64,000 nt of DNA. It comes from Scytalidium lignicola (Eukaryota; Ascomycota; Leotiomycetes). The stretch spans positions 19,026-83,025 of the forward strand of contig NCSJ02000192.1 of NCBI GenBank assembly GCA_002812745.2. The letters are read 5' to 3'. The position numbers and the translations under genes are program-made. The notes under the pieces were generated by a model. That model saw only the letters and a program-made list of their open reading frames with translations, searched no databases and had not been told where the DNA came from. This document shows, one piece after another, positions 1 to 10,353 of the stretch (position 1 is the first letter of the stretch; each line of letters starts with the position of its first letter).

Positions 1-895
1 AAAAGATCAGGTTTTAACATCAAAGGAGTAAGTATAACAATCACAAACAAGTGAAGAGAAGCTGGAAATATTAAGGTTTAGCAAGTCTAGGAGGCAATTA
101 TGGCCTTCTCAACGGTCAAGGGATTAGTAGGGCATAATTTTAGGGTTTAGCTAGTGTAATTAATGCCTATAATTGATGTTGAATTAGTGGGTTATAGCCT
201 AAAATCCCCTGTAGGGTCCTTATTTTTGCTGTGTTTCAGCTATCCGGGGTGTCCGACTGAGCGCTCTGTCCGATTGGCTAGTAAGTACTGGTACCTTCTG
301 ATTGGTCGGTTGCACTCAGCACTCCATGGCCATACAACCTTGATCACCTACAGTACCACCATATCGCTCCCGTACGTAACCAACAGTACAACTCGATAGT
401 TGTCCCACAGTATTAATTCTAATATTAGAGTAATCTTAATAATAACTTTTTTAAGTGTATGAATTTTAAGACTATTTAAGACTACTTTTAAGTGGTTAAA
501 TTTCAAAAATTGAGTATGAGCTTTTTGTAATGCTTTTCCTCTTTGCTGTCTACACTGCGAGGTCGCTATAATCTTCGTCGCGAGAATTCCTCCATCAACC
601 CCTTCCTAGTAAGTGTCGTGGATTTCTCATCCCTGGTTCAGAACGAATATATCACGACGATACTACTTCTCCAGAATTTTTAAATAACACGTGCCTATAA
701 TCTCACATCATCTAGCCTTAGTAAGGGCTGAGTGAGCCATGCAATACAGACCCACATTGCCACCGCTCAATTGTAATAAATTCAACGATATTCCCACATA
801 GCTAAGAAGAGGAGAAGGAGAAATAACTTAAGTTTTATCAGTATCTAATTTCAAGCGTATAGTACTTTTCTCTCAAACGATCCCCGAAAATCATT
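1..895. other. Intergenic, repeat-derived left edge
   Basis: I see no convincing gene here. The longest frame (163-399) has no recognisable domain. Positions 361-415 match a diverged copy near 40.05 kb, so part of the stretch is dispersed-repeat DNA. The first 25 bases contain TTTTAACATCA, which also occurs at the right end of the LTR-like unit at 20.7 kb; this may be chance. The last ~100 bases are A-rich and precede the adenylation gene, so they may hold its promoter. Confidence 0.5.
361..415 (+). repeat. Dispersed diverged repeat, copy 1
   Basis: About 55 bp starting ATATCGCTCCCGTACGTAAC align with 40044-40098 at roughly three quarters identity. Most differences are transitions, which fits an old repeat hit by RIP-like mutation. 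The flanks (about 325-360 and 40005-40043) share weaker similarity. The element type is not identifiable from this fragment. Confidence 0.55.
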
Positions 896-2677
896 ATGGC
901 AAGTAGACAAGGGCTTCAGCACCCAAGGTTGCTTGTCAATGTTATCGAAGCGAAGGCTTTGCTTATACCTGATGAGACTTATCTACTCTATGCAGAGAAT
1001 AGCAACTGGGAGCAGGATGGATATAAGACTTTAACCTGGAAACAATTCAACAATGCAATCAACAAAGCGGCGATTTGGTTAGACGAGAAATTCTCGGCGG
1101 CTGACACGAATAATGACCAGATATTTGCATATTTTGGCCCAAATGATGTCAGATATTTCATTCTACTGGTGGCAGGAATGAAATCTGGACGGCCGGTGAT
1201 ATAACCATATAATTTCTCTTTTATGAGGGCAACCCGTGCTAACTTACCCAAGATGTTTATTCCAGATGGCCGGATGACACATGATGGAACGGTGGCAATT
1301 CTCAAACAACTTGGGTGCAAAATGTGGATCACTACCAATGATCAGGTAGATGCATACAAGGCCTTGGTCTCGGAGATTCCGGACCTAGAATTGATAGCTG
1401 TCCCAGATTTGGAATTTTTTGTCCACTCCTCTGATATCAAACCATATCCGTTCTCCAAGACCTGGGAAGAGATAAAAGACGGGACAGCTTGGATCATCCA
1501 CACTTCAGGAACTACTGGTAGGAAACATTTGCTTATAGTAATAAAATACGCGTTAACATAATCGACAGGAACACCGAAACCTATCAATATCACACACGGG
1601 TATATTTCCGCTCTAGATGGTTGGAACATTCTTTTCGAACGTCACAGACCACGAAATATCACATTTGAGCACATGGTAGGCTCTAGAACGTTAACAGCTG
1701 CTCCCCCGCAATGGGTTGTTGGAGTGGCATTCAATTTGATGACTCCCGCTTTTCTGGATATGATAACTGTCTTACCACCAGCCAACATGTCGCATCCATG
1801 GGAGCAGGAAAAATTGCTTAATATCTTCCATCAGAATAAGGTAACTGGATTAATTTGCCCGCCGTCACTCATTCAGAATCTCTTCGAAGAGGAAATAGGT
1901 CAGCAGTTCTTAAAGAGTCTTAAATATATCATGTACAGCGGAGCGGCATTAGATCATACCGTAGGTGACGTACTCGCATCACACACCAATTTATTCTCAG
2001 CCATCGGCTCGACTGAGACAGGCCCTCAATTATCATTTGAGTCGGATGACCCTTCGACATGGAAGACTTTCGACTTCGTTCCCGAAATGGGAATTCGTAT
2101 GGAACCCGTATCGGAGGAACTTTTTGAGATATACCATGACCGCCTCTGATCTGAATCAGATTTCTTCCAACCTACCTTTTATATCTTTCCAGATGCGACG
2201 TCGCACCCGGGAGGTGATATATACTCTCAAGTTAATGACAAACATGGTAATGAGAGATGGCTATCGAGAGGACGAGCAGATGATCTTGTCAAATTGAAAT
2301 GGCTGGCGAAATTCCACGCGTCGCACATTGAAGAAACTCTCCAGAAAGACTGGCGGATCCGATCTGTCTATGTTGGAGGACAAGGAAGGGATGCACCATT
2401 TATAATTATGGAGTTAAATAATGTCGAGCCGCTTTCTGCAGACGACCAGAATAACCTTCTCGAAGGAATATATTCCGAGACCGTCCACGACGTAAATCAA
2501 AAGGATACCGATGAGATTCGTATTCCAAGGGAATTAGTTATGCTCGCTGACCCAAATCTGCCGTTCCCGCGTACTATCAAAGGCACAGTGATGCGTGGAG
2601 AAGTGGAGAAGGCGTACAATGCTCGTATTGAAGCTATGTATGAGAGGTGGAATATAGTTAAGACAAGGTCCAAATAA
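896..2677 (+). pseudogene. NRPS-like adenylation-domain gene with one in-frame TGA
   Basis: Stand-alone adenylate-forming enzyme related to fungal NRPS-like/carboxylic-acid-reductase A domains. Such domains activate a carboxylic acid with ATP to an acyl-AMP. Two introns are clear: 1196-1252 (57 bp, CTAAC branch) and 1518-1568 (51 bp, splitting the A3 motif). Joined exons (896-1195, 1253-1517, 1569-2677) give 557 codons plus a stop. Visible motifs are A3 TSGTTGTPKP, A5 GSTETG, A7 RGRADD and the C-terminal PRTIKG carrying the catalytic lysine. There is no thiolation or reductase domain after it. The frame is interrupted by TGA at 2147-2149, inside the conserved strand before the FYIFPD segment. 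Splicing 2097-2159 (63 bp) would remove the stop but also delete conserved sequence, so I favour a nonsense mutation. A sequencing error or a real short isoform is possible. Confidence 0.75.
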
Positions 2678-3033
2678 GTGAACTCTTATACACGCATATT
2701 TGCATTTTTAAATATTTAAAGTGTCTGAAAGACTACTCTCATATAGACTATCATTCGCAAAGACTTGAAAGGTGCTTACAGTTGTGATACAACAGATCTT
2801 ACAACAAGTTTCTCGGAGTAATGCTATCTTGTATCTTGTGATCTGTCAGGGCGATGGTTGGACACGGTGAATGTAGATAGTACTTTAGAAACTCAATCAT
2901 GGATGTTAAAAATCGATTTGTAATTTGTAACTTAAATATAAAAAGGAGTGTGATGTTTTACTGATATGTTTATCTGCACCATTGAGGGTCAATTGTCATC
3001 CTATAACAAGCTCGAGCTTTCCTGCAAGATCCC
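2678..3033. other. Intergenic, convergent 3' ends
   Basis: This AT-rich stretch separates the 3' ends of the adenylation gene (+) and the thiamine gene (-). I see no ORF or repeat. It should contain both poly(A) regions. Confidence 0.5.
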
Positions 3034-4371
3034 TTAAGCCTTAACTGCTCTCTCCAGTCTGTGGAATCCACCAACATTAGCGACTTCCTTCTGAAGAGTT
3101 ACCATTTTCTTCTGATCACCAGTTGGATCAACGGCATCATCATCAAGCTTCCACTGCAAGAACTCATTTGTATAGTTCGGGGTGAAGTCATCCTGCAAGA
3201 CCCCAAGACGTTTCCCGTAGGCAGTGACCTTGGTCCAATCACGCTCCACATTCTTTAGATCCTTAGAAAAGTAGGCGTAGGACCGCTCGTAGATTTTTTT
3301 ATTGACAGGGTCAGCCATCTGAGGTTTCATATCGATGTAGATTTTGTAGGAATCAGCTGGCTCGCGAATCACGTCGTCTGTAGCACGCTTGACAGCTCGC
3401 ATGAACTTATGAATCTTTTCCTGGTTGTTGGCAATGAATTCATCGTTGGCTGAATTTTCTAATTAGTAAAATATTCAAAAATGGTGGCACAATGACTAAG
3501 TCATGGAAATAATTTGTCGGATGTCTGTCTTACCGATATAGAGAATGGAGCAGAAGCAACAGCATCCCAGTTCTGCTAATTCATCGATTCTCAACATCTG
3601 GACGTCATCTTTTGGACGACCTTGGTTGGCGAGCCACTCTTCTAATTCAACCATTTGCACGTTCTCTAAGCCAATGCCGGCATCAATGGAGCCTTCAATT
3701 ATTGCCTTAGAGACATTCATCCCACAACGGACAGCAGTGTACTCGTCAGGCGTCATGCCGTAGTATTTTGTCAGCTCGTCGATTTGAATCTGAGAAATAA
3801 CATGATTAGAACTACTCTTCAATAACAGACAGGAATAGAGGGGGTAAGTTATACCTTGCCAAATTCCCCAACATAGCCAATACGTTTTCCTTTCAGAGAA
3901 CGGAAGTCTGTGGTTATGCCACTAGACGTAAGGTAAACAACGCCGGTGAACGGCTCATCAAGCAATGACCCAATAGAAGTTACCGGGAATCCGCGAGCTT
4001 TAGCCTGTTAAGTTTGTTAGGTTTCTGATACTTGAAAGACAGGAGAGCTACACCTACGGCCAATGTGTGGATCATCGCCTTGAATCCCATGTCAACTTTT
4101 CCACTTCCAATAATTTCCGTAACATCTAATTCATGTCAGAAAATTTTGATAATATGGATACAAATAGATTTTAAAGCCTACCACTGGGATCGTTTGGCTC
4201 AAGAAGGGCTACTTTAATGCCCTCATCTGCAAAATACCCCTTCTTTTGGGCTAGGTACACTGGAGCATGGTACGGTGTGGCATGCCTGTGCATAATTAGC
4301 AACACAACATATCAAGGAAAAGCAATCATGATCTACCAGTTCATCAGGAAGGTGATCTTGTCGGTCGACAT
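3034..4371 (-). CDS. NMT1: HMP-P synthase (thiamine pyrimidine synthase), THI5/NMT1 family
   Basis: Makes 4-amino-5-hydroxymethyl-2-methylpyrimidine phosphate for thiamine synthesis, using its own histidine and bound PLP as substrates (known for yeast Thi5). Six exons: 4371-4337, 4285-4182, 4125-4058, 4004-3855, 3789-3534 and 3449-3034. All five introns are GT-AG, and the joined frame is 342 residues, against about 340 for yeast Thi5. Lys62 and His66 fall at the same numbers as the PLP-binding lysine and the consumed histidine of Thi5, within GFKAMIH. The iron-binding CCCFC motif is present in exon 5. The N-terminus [12 protein letters not shown] is typical of the family. The gene looks intact. 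A TPP riboswitch lies in an intron just upstream of the start codon, so expression is expected to fall when thiamine is plentiful. It has no thiamine-pathway neighbours, as is normal in fungi. Confidence 0.95.
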
Positions 4372-4375
4372 GATG

Positions 4376-4571
4376 CTATATATAGTGAGTCAAGCCCTTT
4401 AATGGCGAGGGAAAAGCATGTCCTTTCGCTAGAATTATCTAGATCAAGTTCATAAACGGTATAATCTCAGAACCAAACCCGATATAATAGTCATCTTTTC
4501 TCTTAGAGCTAAAGAAAGGAGATAAATTCATATCGGGAATGGACACCCGTCATGCATATGCTATACGTTAC
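4376..4571 (-). promoter_or_regulatory. 5'-UTR intron carrying the TPP riboswitch
   Basis: On the minus strand a good 5' splice site (GATCAG|GTAACG, donor G at 4571) and an acceptor TATATAG ending at 4376 enclose 196 bp directly before the CATC-ATG of the thiamine gene. In Neurospora NMT1 and Aspergillus thiA the TPP aptamer sits in such an intron and controls splice-site choice. Here the aptamer (4416-4555) lies wholly inside it. The exact acceptor is inferred; others nearby are possible. Confidence 0.7.
4416..4555 (-). promoter_or_regulatory. TPP (thiamine pyrophosphate) riboswitch aptamer
   Basis: All landmarks of the eukaryotic TPP aptamer read in order on the minus strand. P1 5' strand GCAUG (4555-4551) pairs with CAUGC (4420-4416). 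Then comes the GGGUGUCC start of P2/P3, and a long P3 closed by CCCGAUAU with AUAUCGGG, as is usual in fungi. The invariant CUGAGA (4470-4465) follows, then GAACUUGAUCUAGAUAA and UUCUAGCG (4452-4424). Compared with the consensus CUGG/CCAG helix, P5 reads CUAG/CUAG, a compensatory pair change. Ligand binding is inferred from the class. Confidence 0.88.
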
Positions 4572-4586
4572 CTGATCTATGGATAA
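4570..4586 (-). promoter_or_regulatory. Anti-aptamer segment overlapping the 5' splice site
   Basis: The minus-strand RNA UUAUCCAUAGAUCAGGU spans the UTR-intron donor. It can pair with ACUUGAUCUAGAUAA of the aptamer: nine consecutive pairs (one G-U), a two-base bulge and a mismatch, then five more. In Neurospora NMT1 the splice site is masked this way when TPP is absent. The same geometry here supports splicing control. Confidence 0.7.
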
Positions 4587-5248
4587 CTTCATCGCAAAAG
4601 CTGTACTGCTTCTTTAGCAACATACTGATGGCGTTGTTGACTGCGTAGTGATGATTCTGCAAAGAATGAAGAACTTGATTTTGGTAATTGATCGATTAAG
4701 TGAGCTTGCAAGATATGGTGGGATAAAAAAGAAAGAAGAAAAGAGAAGAAGGTGGGGAGATATGAGATTTTAATGTACATGAACTGGATGTGTGACTAAT
4801 CAATTAGCAGCTAAGTTAAGTTACATCACTCAGATTATTACCCCTCTGACTGACCCACTGTTGGCATACTCCATTCTGGAGCTGACGAGGCTATAGGCCC
4901 TGATAGATGAATTAAATCCCTCATTGTTGTCATTGTAGCTAGAGTTAAGCAATGTTTCTTTTTGAATAGATTATAGACCTCACTTACAGATCACAACTTA
5001 GAATTTAACAATGATGAAAATCGACTCCTACACATAGACGCCTCTTTTGCTACCACTTAGACATCATAAAGGTCAACACAGTCTGAGACTACTCAAACCA
5101 ATTATAACCTCAACTTCGCTCCTACGATTTCCTAACTCTCTTCATGATTAACCAAAAAATAAATTGAAAATTAGATCAAACAAATGACTGTGTTTTTGAA
5201 AGCTACGTATAGAATATTATCATAGTACCTAACTATACAAAATACAAT

Positions 5249-5328
5249 GTTTAAACCGACTACACTAGATCCTACTTACGCTTTCCGAGTTTGGCCACTG
5301 TTGATGAGTTTAACTAGTCGGTTTAAAC
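5249..5328. repeat. Short inverted repeat (foldback, 80 bp)
   Basis: GTTTAAACCGACTA (5249-5262) is matched by its exact reverse complement TAGTCGGTTTAAAC (5315-5328). The arms are 14 bp and the spacer about 52 bp. It could be a miniature element or a hairpin; no target duplication is obvious. Confidence 0.5.
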
Positions 5329-5500
5329 TGTAGTATGACACGAAGTTGTAAGTGTGTTCTAAAGTGCGTTATCGATCGAAATTGATAATTAGCCTTTTAA
5401 CGATTCCGCCTTTTAATAATTCGATAGATTACCTCAATCTACTTTCACTATATTTATTGATTGATTTTTAATGTATTGAAAGGATACAATATACGCAGGT

Positions 5501-5523
5501 ACACAGTATACTGTGTATAAATA
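5501..5523. promoter_or_regulatory. 16-bp palindrome abutting a TATA box
   Basis: ACACAGTATACTGTGT (5501-5516) is a perfect palindrome whose last T starts TATAAATA (5516-5523). This looks like a core promoter reading rightward with an operator-like site. No convincing gene follows within 500 bp, so its target is unclear. Confidence 0.35.
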
Positions 5524-6163
5524 GGGCTTCACCCCACTTCTGTAGGAAATCAAGTCGTCAACTCAACTCTATTGATACATTGCAATAGACCTCTTGTCAG
5601 CTGGTGTCTCAACTTTCTCATCACCGAATATTTTCAAGTTGGATTGTCCTGCAGTTGCTACCATTTTGACATCTGACGTTGTTTTCTAAGATAGAGAACA
5701 GATATCATGAGTTGAGGTGGCAAGCCCGACAGCTGCTTATTATTGCAATAATGTCCGACTAGAGTAGAAAATTTAAGTTATTTCTGAATAGGCAACTGCA
5801 GAGAATTGAAGATACAATTCGATACAGGAAGGACCATTGAAATACATAGATTTCGCAGTAATTGATGAGGAGCTTTCTTGTATCTGTTCATTTTCCCATC
5901 TTTGCTGTGGTCTGCGCCGTGACTGCCCATCCAACACCCCGAAGATCCCCGGTTCGATGCAAGGGTCTCTCTTCACCGCGCCCAAGTGAGACACAGCCAC
6001 CGCTGATCGACTTGGATGTAATTAATGCATACACCACTTCGCAAATATGACTTACCATTGGCTCCATTTATAAGTGCATGCGGCGATTTGTTTCGCTGCG
6101 CTTTAAAACTATGGCGATGTGTCCCTGGACGCCTCCAAGACAGTCCTGGGTGCTTGCCGCCGC

Positions 6164-6190
6164 ATGCTTATGCTTATGCTTATGCTTATG
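6164..6190 (+). repeat. Hexanucleotide microsatellite (ATGCTT)4.5
   Basis: Four and a half tandem copies of ATGCTT. It lies in an unconvincing reading frame, so it is annotated only as a simple repeat. Confidence 0.85.
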
Positions 6191-6676
6191 TGGGATGCAG
6201 AAGGCACGTTGGATTGCTTCATTGTTAGGACATAAATGGTGACGCCAAATCAGTGGTGGTGATCTAAAGGACAGAATCCGAGTCGAAATACAAAAGCCGC
6301 TGAGCTATCCAGTAGAGCTGTATTTCGCCTCTATTGGGCTGCTGCATCGGGATAGAACTAGCTATTGAAAAGATCTAGTTCGAATTAGTACATGATTTCG
6401 TTGGAAGTTAAGGCTCATGATATTCAGCTATTGATGGAGTAGACCAGGGGCGGACAAAACACAAACGAAATATCACGTTTGATATTGAATAATAGTTTCT
6501 TTAACAGCGCATTGAAAAAAAAGGGATATCATTCACGAGTTTTAACGCCAAGGTTTTAACAACTGTCAACTTAACCAGTATCACGATTGGGAAAAGCCAT
6601 GCAATGGCTAATTCGTATCTCCAACTCAATCAAGCAAGATCGATCATATGATGAACTGTATATCATAGAGACTTAA

Positions 6677-7396
6677 TTATTTGTCCTCATCCTGATGTTC
6701 TTTGGCGTCCATGCAAATAGCAATCCCAGCGGCCATAATAGGGTCTACTCCAGGAGCGACAGTCAAAGCATACTTGAAAGATCAATCAGTTATCTTCCTC
6801 TGCTGCTGCGGAAAACTGAGAACGTACCGTGCGGTCCCCCAGCAATTCCCTTCCATTTAGAAGTTGTCTGGAAATAATCGCAATGACCTGGTCACCAAAT
6901 CTGATCTCTCCGTCCCACGCAGTCCAATTGGCGTGGGCTGTTAATTCGACCTGGTTGCCATCAAAGAAATTGGTGAATGTAACATCCATCTTGGTCTTGA
7001 ACACTACGAAGCACACACAAACGAGCATCAGCATAGTAATCTCAGAGAAAAGGTTAAAATCTAGATGTTTGACTCACATGTGAAATGACTTTTCAAAGTC
7101 ATGACCTCCTGACCATCGGGTGTGGTGAAGTGAAATTTAGGGATGACTTTGATAATAGACTCGGAGATCTCAAATAGGTTGTTGCCTTGCATGTCATCAA
7201 TGTATTTGCGGTTGTGCAGGGTGAATACTTTGCTATGCACGTTGATGATAGGGTTGCCATATTCATCCTCGATGTCAAAGCCGTGGTCGGCAGCTAGACT
7301 AAGAATCTTTTGTTTGAGAATGAGGGTAGTTGGTTGCCGTCGGATGTGGTCTGGGTTGAGCCCGATGGGAGAATTTAAAGGAGCAAGCAGAGCCAT
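6677..7396 (-). CDS. LURP-one-related (Tubby C-terminal-like) protein
   Basis: Small beta-barrel protein of the LURP-one-related/tubby-like fold (DUF567), related to phospholipid scramblases; the biochemical role in fungi is unknown. Three exons, 7396-7078, 7003-6828 and 6772-6677, give 196 residues; introns are 74 and 55 bp. The N-terminal half has the family pattern LKQKILSLAADHGFDIEDEY and a VFTL-x-NRKYIDD turn. The second exon has the FFDGNQVELTAHANW segment and an ISRQLLNGRELLGDRT strand. The third exon ends YALTVAPGVDPIMAAGIAIC, matching the usual C-terminal helix of the barrel. Start, splice sites and length all agree with an intact gene. It is probably cytosolic or membrane-associated; no signal peptide is seen. 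Confidence 0.85.
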
Positions 7397-8829
7397 GATA
7401 GACGATGACGGATTTTATTTGTCCTGTTAATCCTCAGGTCTTCGCGTTGGTCAGGGAAATTTTCAGTGTATATATATATCAGTGATAAAAGAGACCTGGC
7501 AACCGGTAGATCATTCCATCTACTCAGCCGAATCATTGTGTTGTCGATGCGTGCTTGTGCTCAGCTCTGCTTACCCTTTCAGGTGGTTTGCCTACGTCTT
7601 GTACAGTAAGAACTAGGAATAGATGAAACGTTTAAGCACTTGAGCTTGTCCAGTAAGATGAGGTAAAAACGCGAGGAGAGGTAGCTCGTACAGCTGCTTA
7701 CCCACTACTGTAATTATAGCCACCACTAAGCCTCACCGCAGCAGGTATCCTTGTAATTAACCCACACAGCTTACCTCAGCTACCCCGAGAGGCAGATTGG
7801 CAGTTTAAGCAAACTCTTCAATTGCAAGCCGCTATCCCTGCCTTTAGAGATGTCTTATTTAATCGCCCAAGGTTGTTTAATCCGATCTAGATCGCACTTA
7901 GTGATAAATACCAATTCACAAAGATCCGTGTTATATTTCCTAAAGTACACATGCAAAGCATGGCCACAATCTATATCCTAGACACGGATGTGCCGTCCGA
8001 GCAAGTCAAACTAACCAAATAATACGACCTTGGATAGCGCGATGCAGGTTTCCATCCTCTCATCTTCGAGCCCGCTACCCCTTGGTCATACGGCGTAGGT
8101 ATAGACTGGGCATGCCAAATGGTCGGTCAAATGGGTGAATAATGACTAAAGTCTCGGGTCGTATGTGGAAATTGCTTGAGATGGAGTCTACCACCTTCAG
8201 CCTCCACGAACGGCTAGATGTCGCAGCTCGGCGTACTGATATCACCATGCGAGGGCCTAATGGCACTCTTGTATACACACCGTCCTAACCGGGGACGAGA
8301 GTCGATCGTGGCAGCTGGCGTTATAGCCTCGTCGTAGTCTTCTACCAGGCGATCGAGGAGCATGCGTTGTGCCCCGGTAGTTCGTTGTTGTTCAAGCAGT
8401 CTTCCATTTCAGGCGCAACAAGGAGCGTAGCCCAGCGGCTGCCACCGACTAGCAGGTACGCTCCACGGGGCAAGAGATTCAATTAGTAGCTGATCCGGCA
8501 GGTATTGGCTTACGAGATTTCTTAAAGTACTCAACAGAGTCGGTAGATGTGGCGCTAGAAGGGATATGAGGTGGTCCTTGTGATATTTGTCCGGGTGAAG
8601 AGAGGGGTTAAAGGAGAAAGTCCATGTCGGGCTTGCAGCATCTGAAGCTCGAGAATAGAGGGAGTAGCTGGGAGAATTTTATATCACTCGCGCAAAATTC
8701 GAGCAAGAGAGTAATTATTATGGCATGGTTATAACAGAGCATCTTCTCTCATCTTCTCTCATATTGGGGTACCAATCTCGGCGCACCGCCTCGACAACGC
8801 CCCCAGAGTGCAGGAACTGATGGTGACTT
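7397..8829. other. Gene-poor stretch with degenerate sequence
   Basis: There is no intact gene. A moderately GC-rich block (about 8040-8480) carries short frames on both strands but no domain I can name. Because a phenol-hydroxylase C-terminal relic follows, this block may be the eroded upstream part of that gene; I could not find its FAD-binding motifs. 7430-7900 reads as promoter/intergenic DNA for the LURP gene. Confidence 0.4.
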
Positions 8830-9536
8830 ATGAGCCCGCCAATGTTACTACCAATCCGGCTACAGCAGCTTATTCCGAATCGTGGCTCTTTCTTGGTCCT
8901 TGTCTTCACCGGCACCCTCGAGTACACAAGAGCTAAGATTGCCGAATTAGGCTCTCATGTTAACAACTCTACCATCTGGAAGGATAGATTCCCCTTTTGC
9001 GCAGTTAATCTATTGACTATAACTGATGGCATTGTGATGGAATACAATCGTATGTACGGTTGGCTACGTACGGTAGCGATATGGGGTCTGTGGGTGCGCG
9101 CTCTGTATGGCCGTAAAGTGTAGCTGAGCAACAACCAATCAATCAGAAGGTAGGGTGCGGTAGAATAGGAGAAAGGAAGGCTTGATTATGGTAACTACGA
9201 TAAGCTACTACTATATATATACTAAGTGGTAAAGTGTGGGGAAATCTGGGGTCGCGGGGTCTTCGTATGGGGTCTCTGCTCGTACCTATGTAGGGAACGA
9301 GAATTCCCTAGCACAGCATGAAACCACAAGGCCATGAAACACTGGGCTTCGGGAGCTTTGGCAAGTTCTACTACGATCCTCAGGGCGAAGCCCTGTCCAA
9401 ATATGGCTTCACGGAGCTCGAAGGGGGTATTGCAGTGCTCAGACCAGATGGCTACCTTGGATTGGCCACCGTATTGGATAAAGAGGCTGAGGTTGATGCC
9501 TATTTTACTCCGATCTTCAAAAATGCAGCTGTGTAG
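8830..9536 (+). pseudogene. Relic of an FAD aromatic-ring hydroxylase (phenol 2-monooxygenase type), C-terminal domain
   Basis: Two segments match successive parts of the thioredoxin-like C-terminal dimerisation domain of phenol 2-monooxygenases. The first (8830-9049) reads FLVLVFTGTLEYTRAKIAEL and continues to NLLTITDG. The second (9318-9536) contains the stretch YGFTELEGGIAVLRPDGYLG and a C-terminal AYFTPIF. Intact enzymes hydroxylate phenolic substrates with FAD and NADPH and are 600-700 residues long; the FAD-binding part is not recognisable here. GTATGT at 9050 and CTAGCACAG at 9316 resemble splice sites but do not join the two frames, so the piece is probably non-functional. The second segment ends in a proper stop. 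Confidence 0.55.
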
Positions 9537-9885
9537 ATAGAAGAGACTGCGTTTCTGTATCACGCTGTCAATCATTATGGGTATCTATATGTTACAAAAT
9601 TCCCATATAGCAAACATCCAATGCTGTTAAACCATCGTTACGTATATGATTTGTATGTCGGACCGTATGGCCTCCAAAATGTGATCAGAATAGAACCAAG
9701 TGAGGTATGAATAAATCCAAACTGGACGTAAAGCCAAGATCTCAATTGAAATCTCCATGCGTCAAAGCTGAATGAATATTCAGCTGAAGAAAAGAATAAG
9801 GTTTCCAACAAGAGATAGTTTGCAGTCGTGCATACTAATCATTCCTTTTATTTAGTCACATCGCTTTTCATACCCCTTGGTATCC
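9537..9885. other. Intergenic, nothing recognised
   Basis: About 350 bp of AT-rich DNA between two relic genes. No frame, repeat or RNA gene is seen. Confidence 0.5.
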
Positions 9886-10353
9886 TTATGTGTTATGACA
9901 TTTTTTTATACTTATATCCCAGATAAACGCCGTGAACCTCCGTTGCCACCAGCCAAGATCAAGCTTAAACTGACATGACATGCCGTCGGCCGATGGTTCT
10001 GCCCCTTTGTTTGTTGCAAGGTACGCTACAGCTTCCCACTGCTGACCGTCGTCAATCCTTATTCCAATTCCCATTAGTTAGGCAGTTGATAAGGTTGATA
10101 AATAAGCAAATAAGCGGTTGGGGGTGATTATACCTGCTGCTGGAACATGACTTGGGTCTTCTCCCTTCTCTGCCACAGATTCCTGCAAATAAATATCGCT
10201 CTCGTCTTAGCCGCAAAACAGAGACCGCATGGCAACACCAGGTTCTATTGTCTTGATCAATGATTGAAATAGGATACACGAAGAAAACAAAGAGACCATA
10301 CTCCCTGGAATTCGATATGTGCTTCCTTGTTGTGCCATCGTGTAGTTACTCAT
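9886..10353 (-). pseudogene. Possible gamma-glutamylcyclotransferase-like gene relic
   Basis: Minus-strand pieces read ESVAEKGEDPSHVPAA, then after an intron-like GTATAATC stretch IGIRIDDGQQWEAVAYLATN and KGAEPSA. This pattern recalls fungal gamma-glutamylcyclotransferase/AIG2-like proteins, but the assignment is tentative. The upstream part (from ATG at 10353) is short, and the frame is stopped by TAA in GGC-TAA-GAC. That TAA would be CAA in an intact gene, a CpA-to-TpA change typical of RIP. The C-terminal tail is frameshifted relative to the expected end. It is non-functional as it stands. Confidence 0.35.

Larger units (their letters stand above)
4600..6676. other. Long intergenic region upstream of the thiamine gene
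   Basis: I see no confident gene in about 2 kb. It holds a small foldback repeat (5249-5328), a palindrome with a TATA box (5501-5523) and a hexamer repeat (6164-6190). A 62-codon frame at 5862-6050 opens with a hydrophobic, signal-like N-terminus but has no supporting features. The rest is AT-rich without recognisable content. Confidence 0.45.

Noticed and set aside
1202..1204. TAA as a second nonsense codon in the adenylation gene
   Set aside because: It lies in a well-formed 57-bp intron (1196-1252).
4570..4600. A TPP-aptamer-like ACCTGATCTATGGATAA on the plus strand
   Set aside because: It lacks CTGAGA and helices on that strand. It is better explained as the complement of the splice-site anti-aptamer of the minus-strand riboswitch.
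5930..5990. tRNA-like CCCCGGTTCGATGC
   Set aside because: The T-stem does not pair and no D-arm or acceptor stem is found on either strand.
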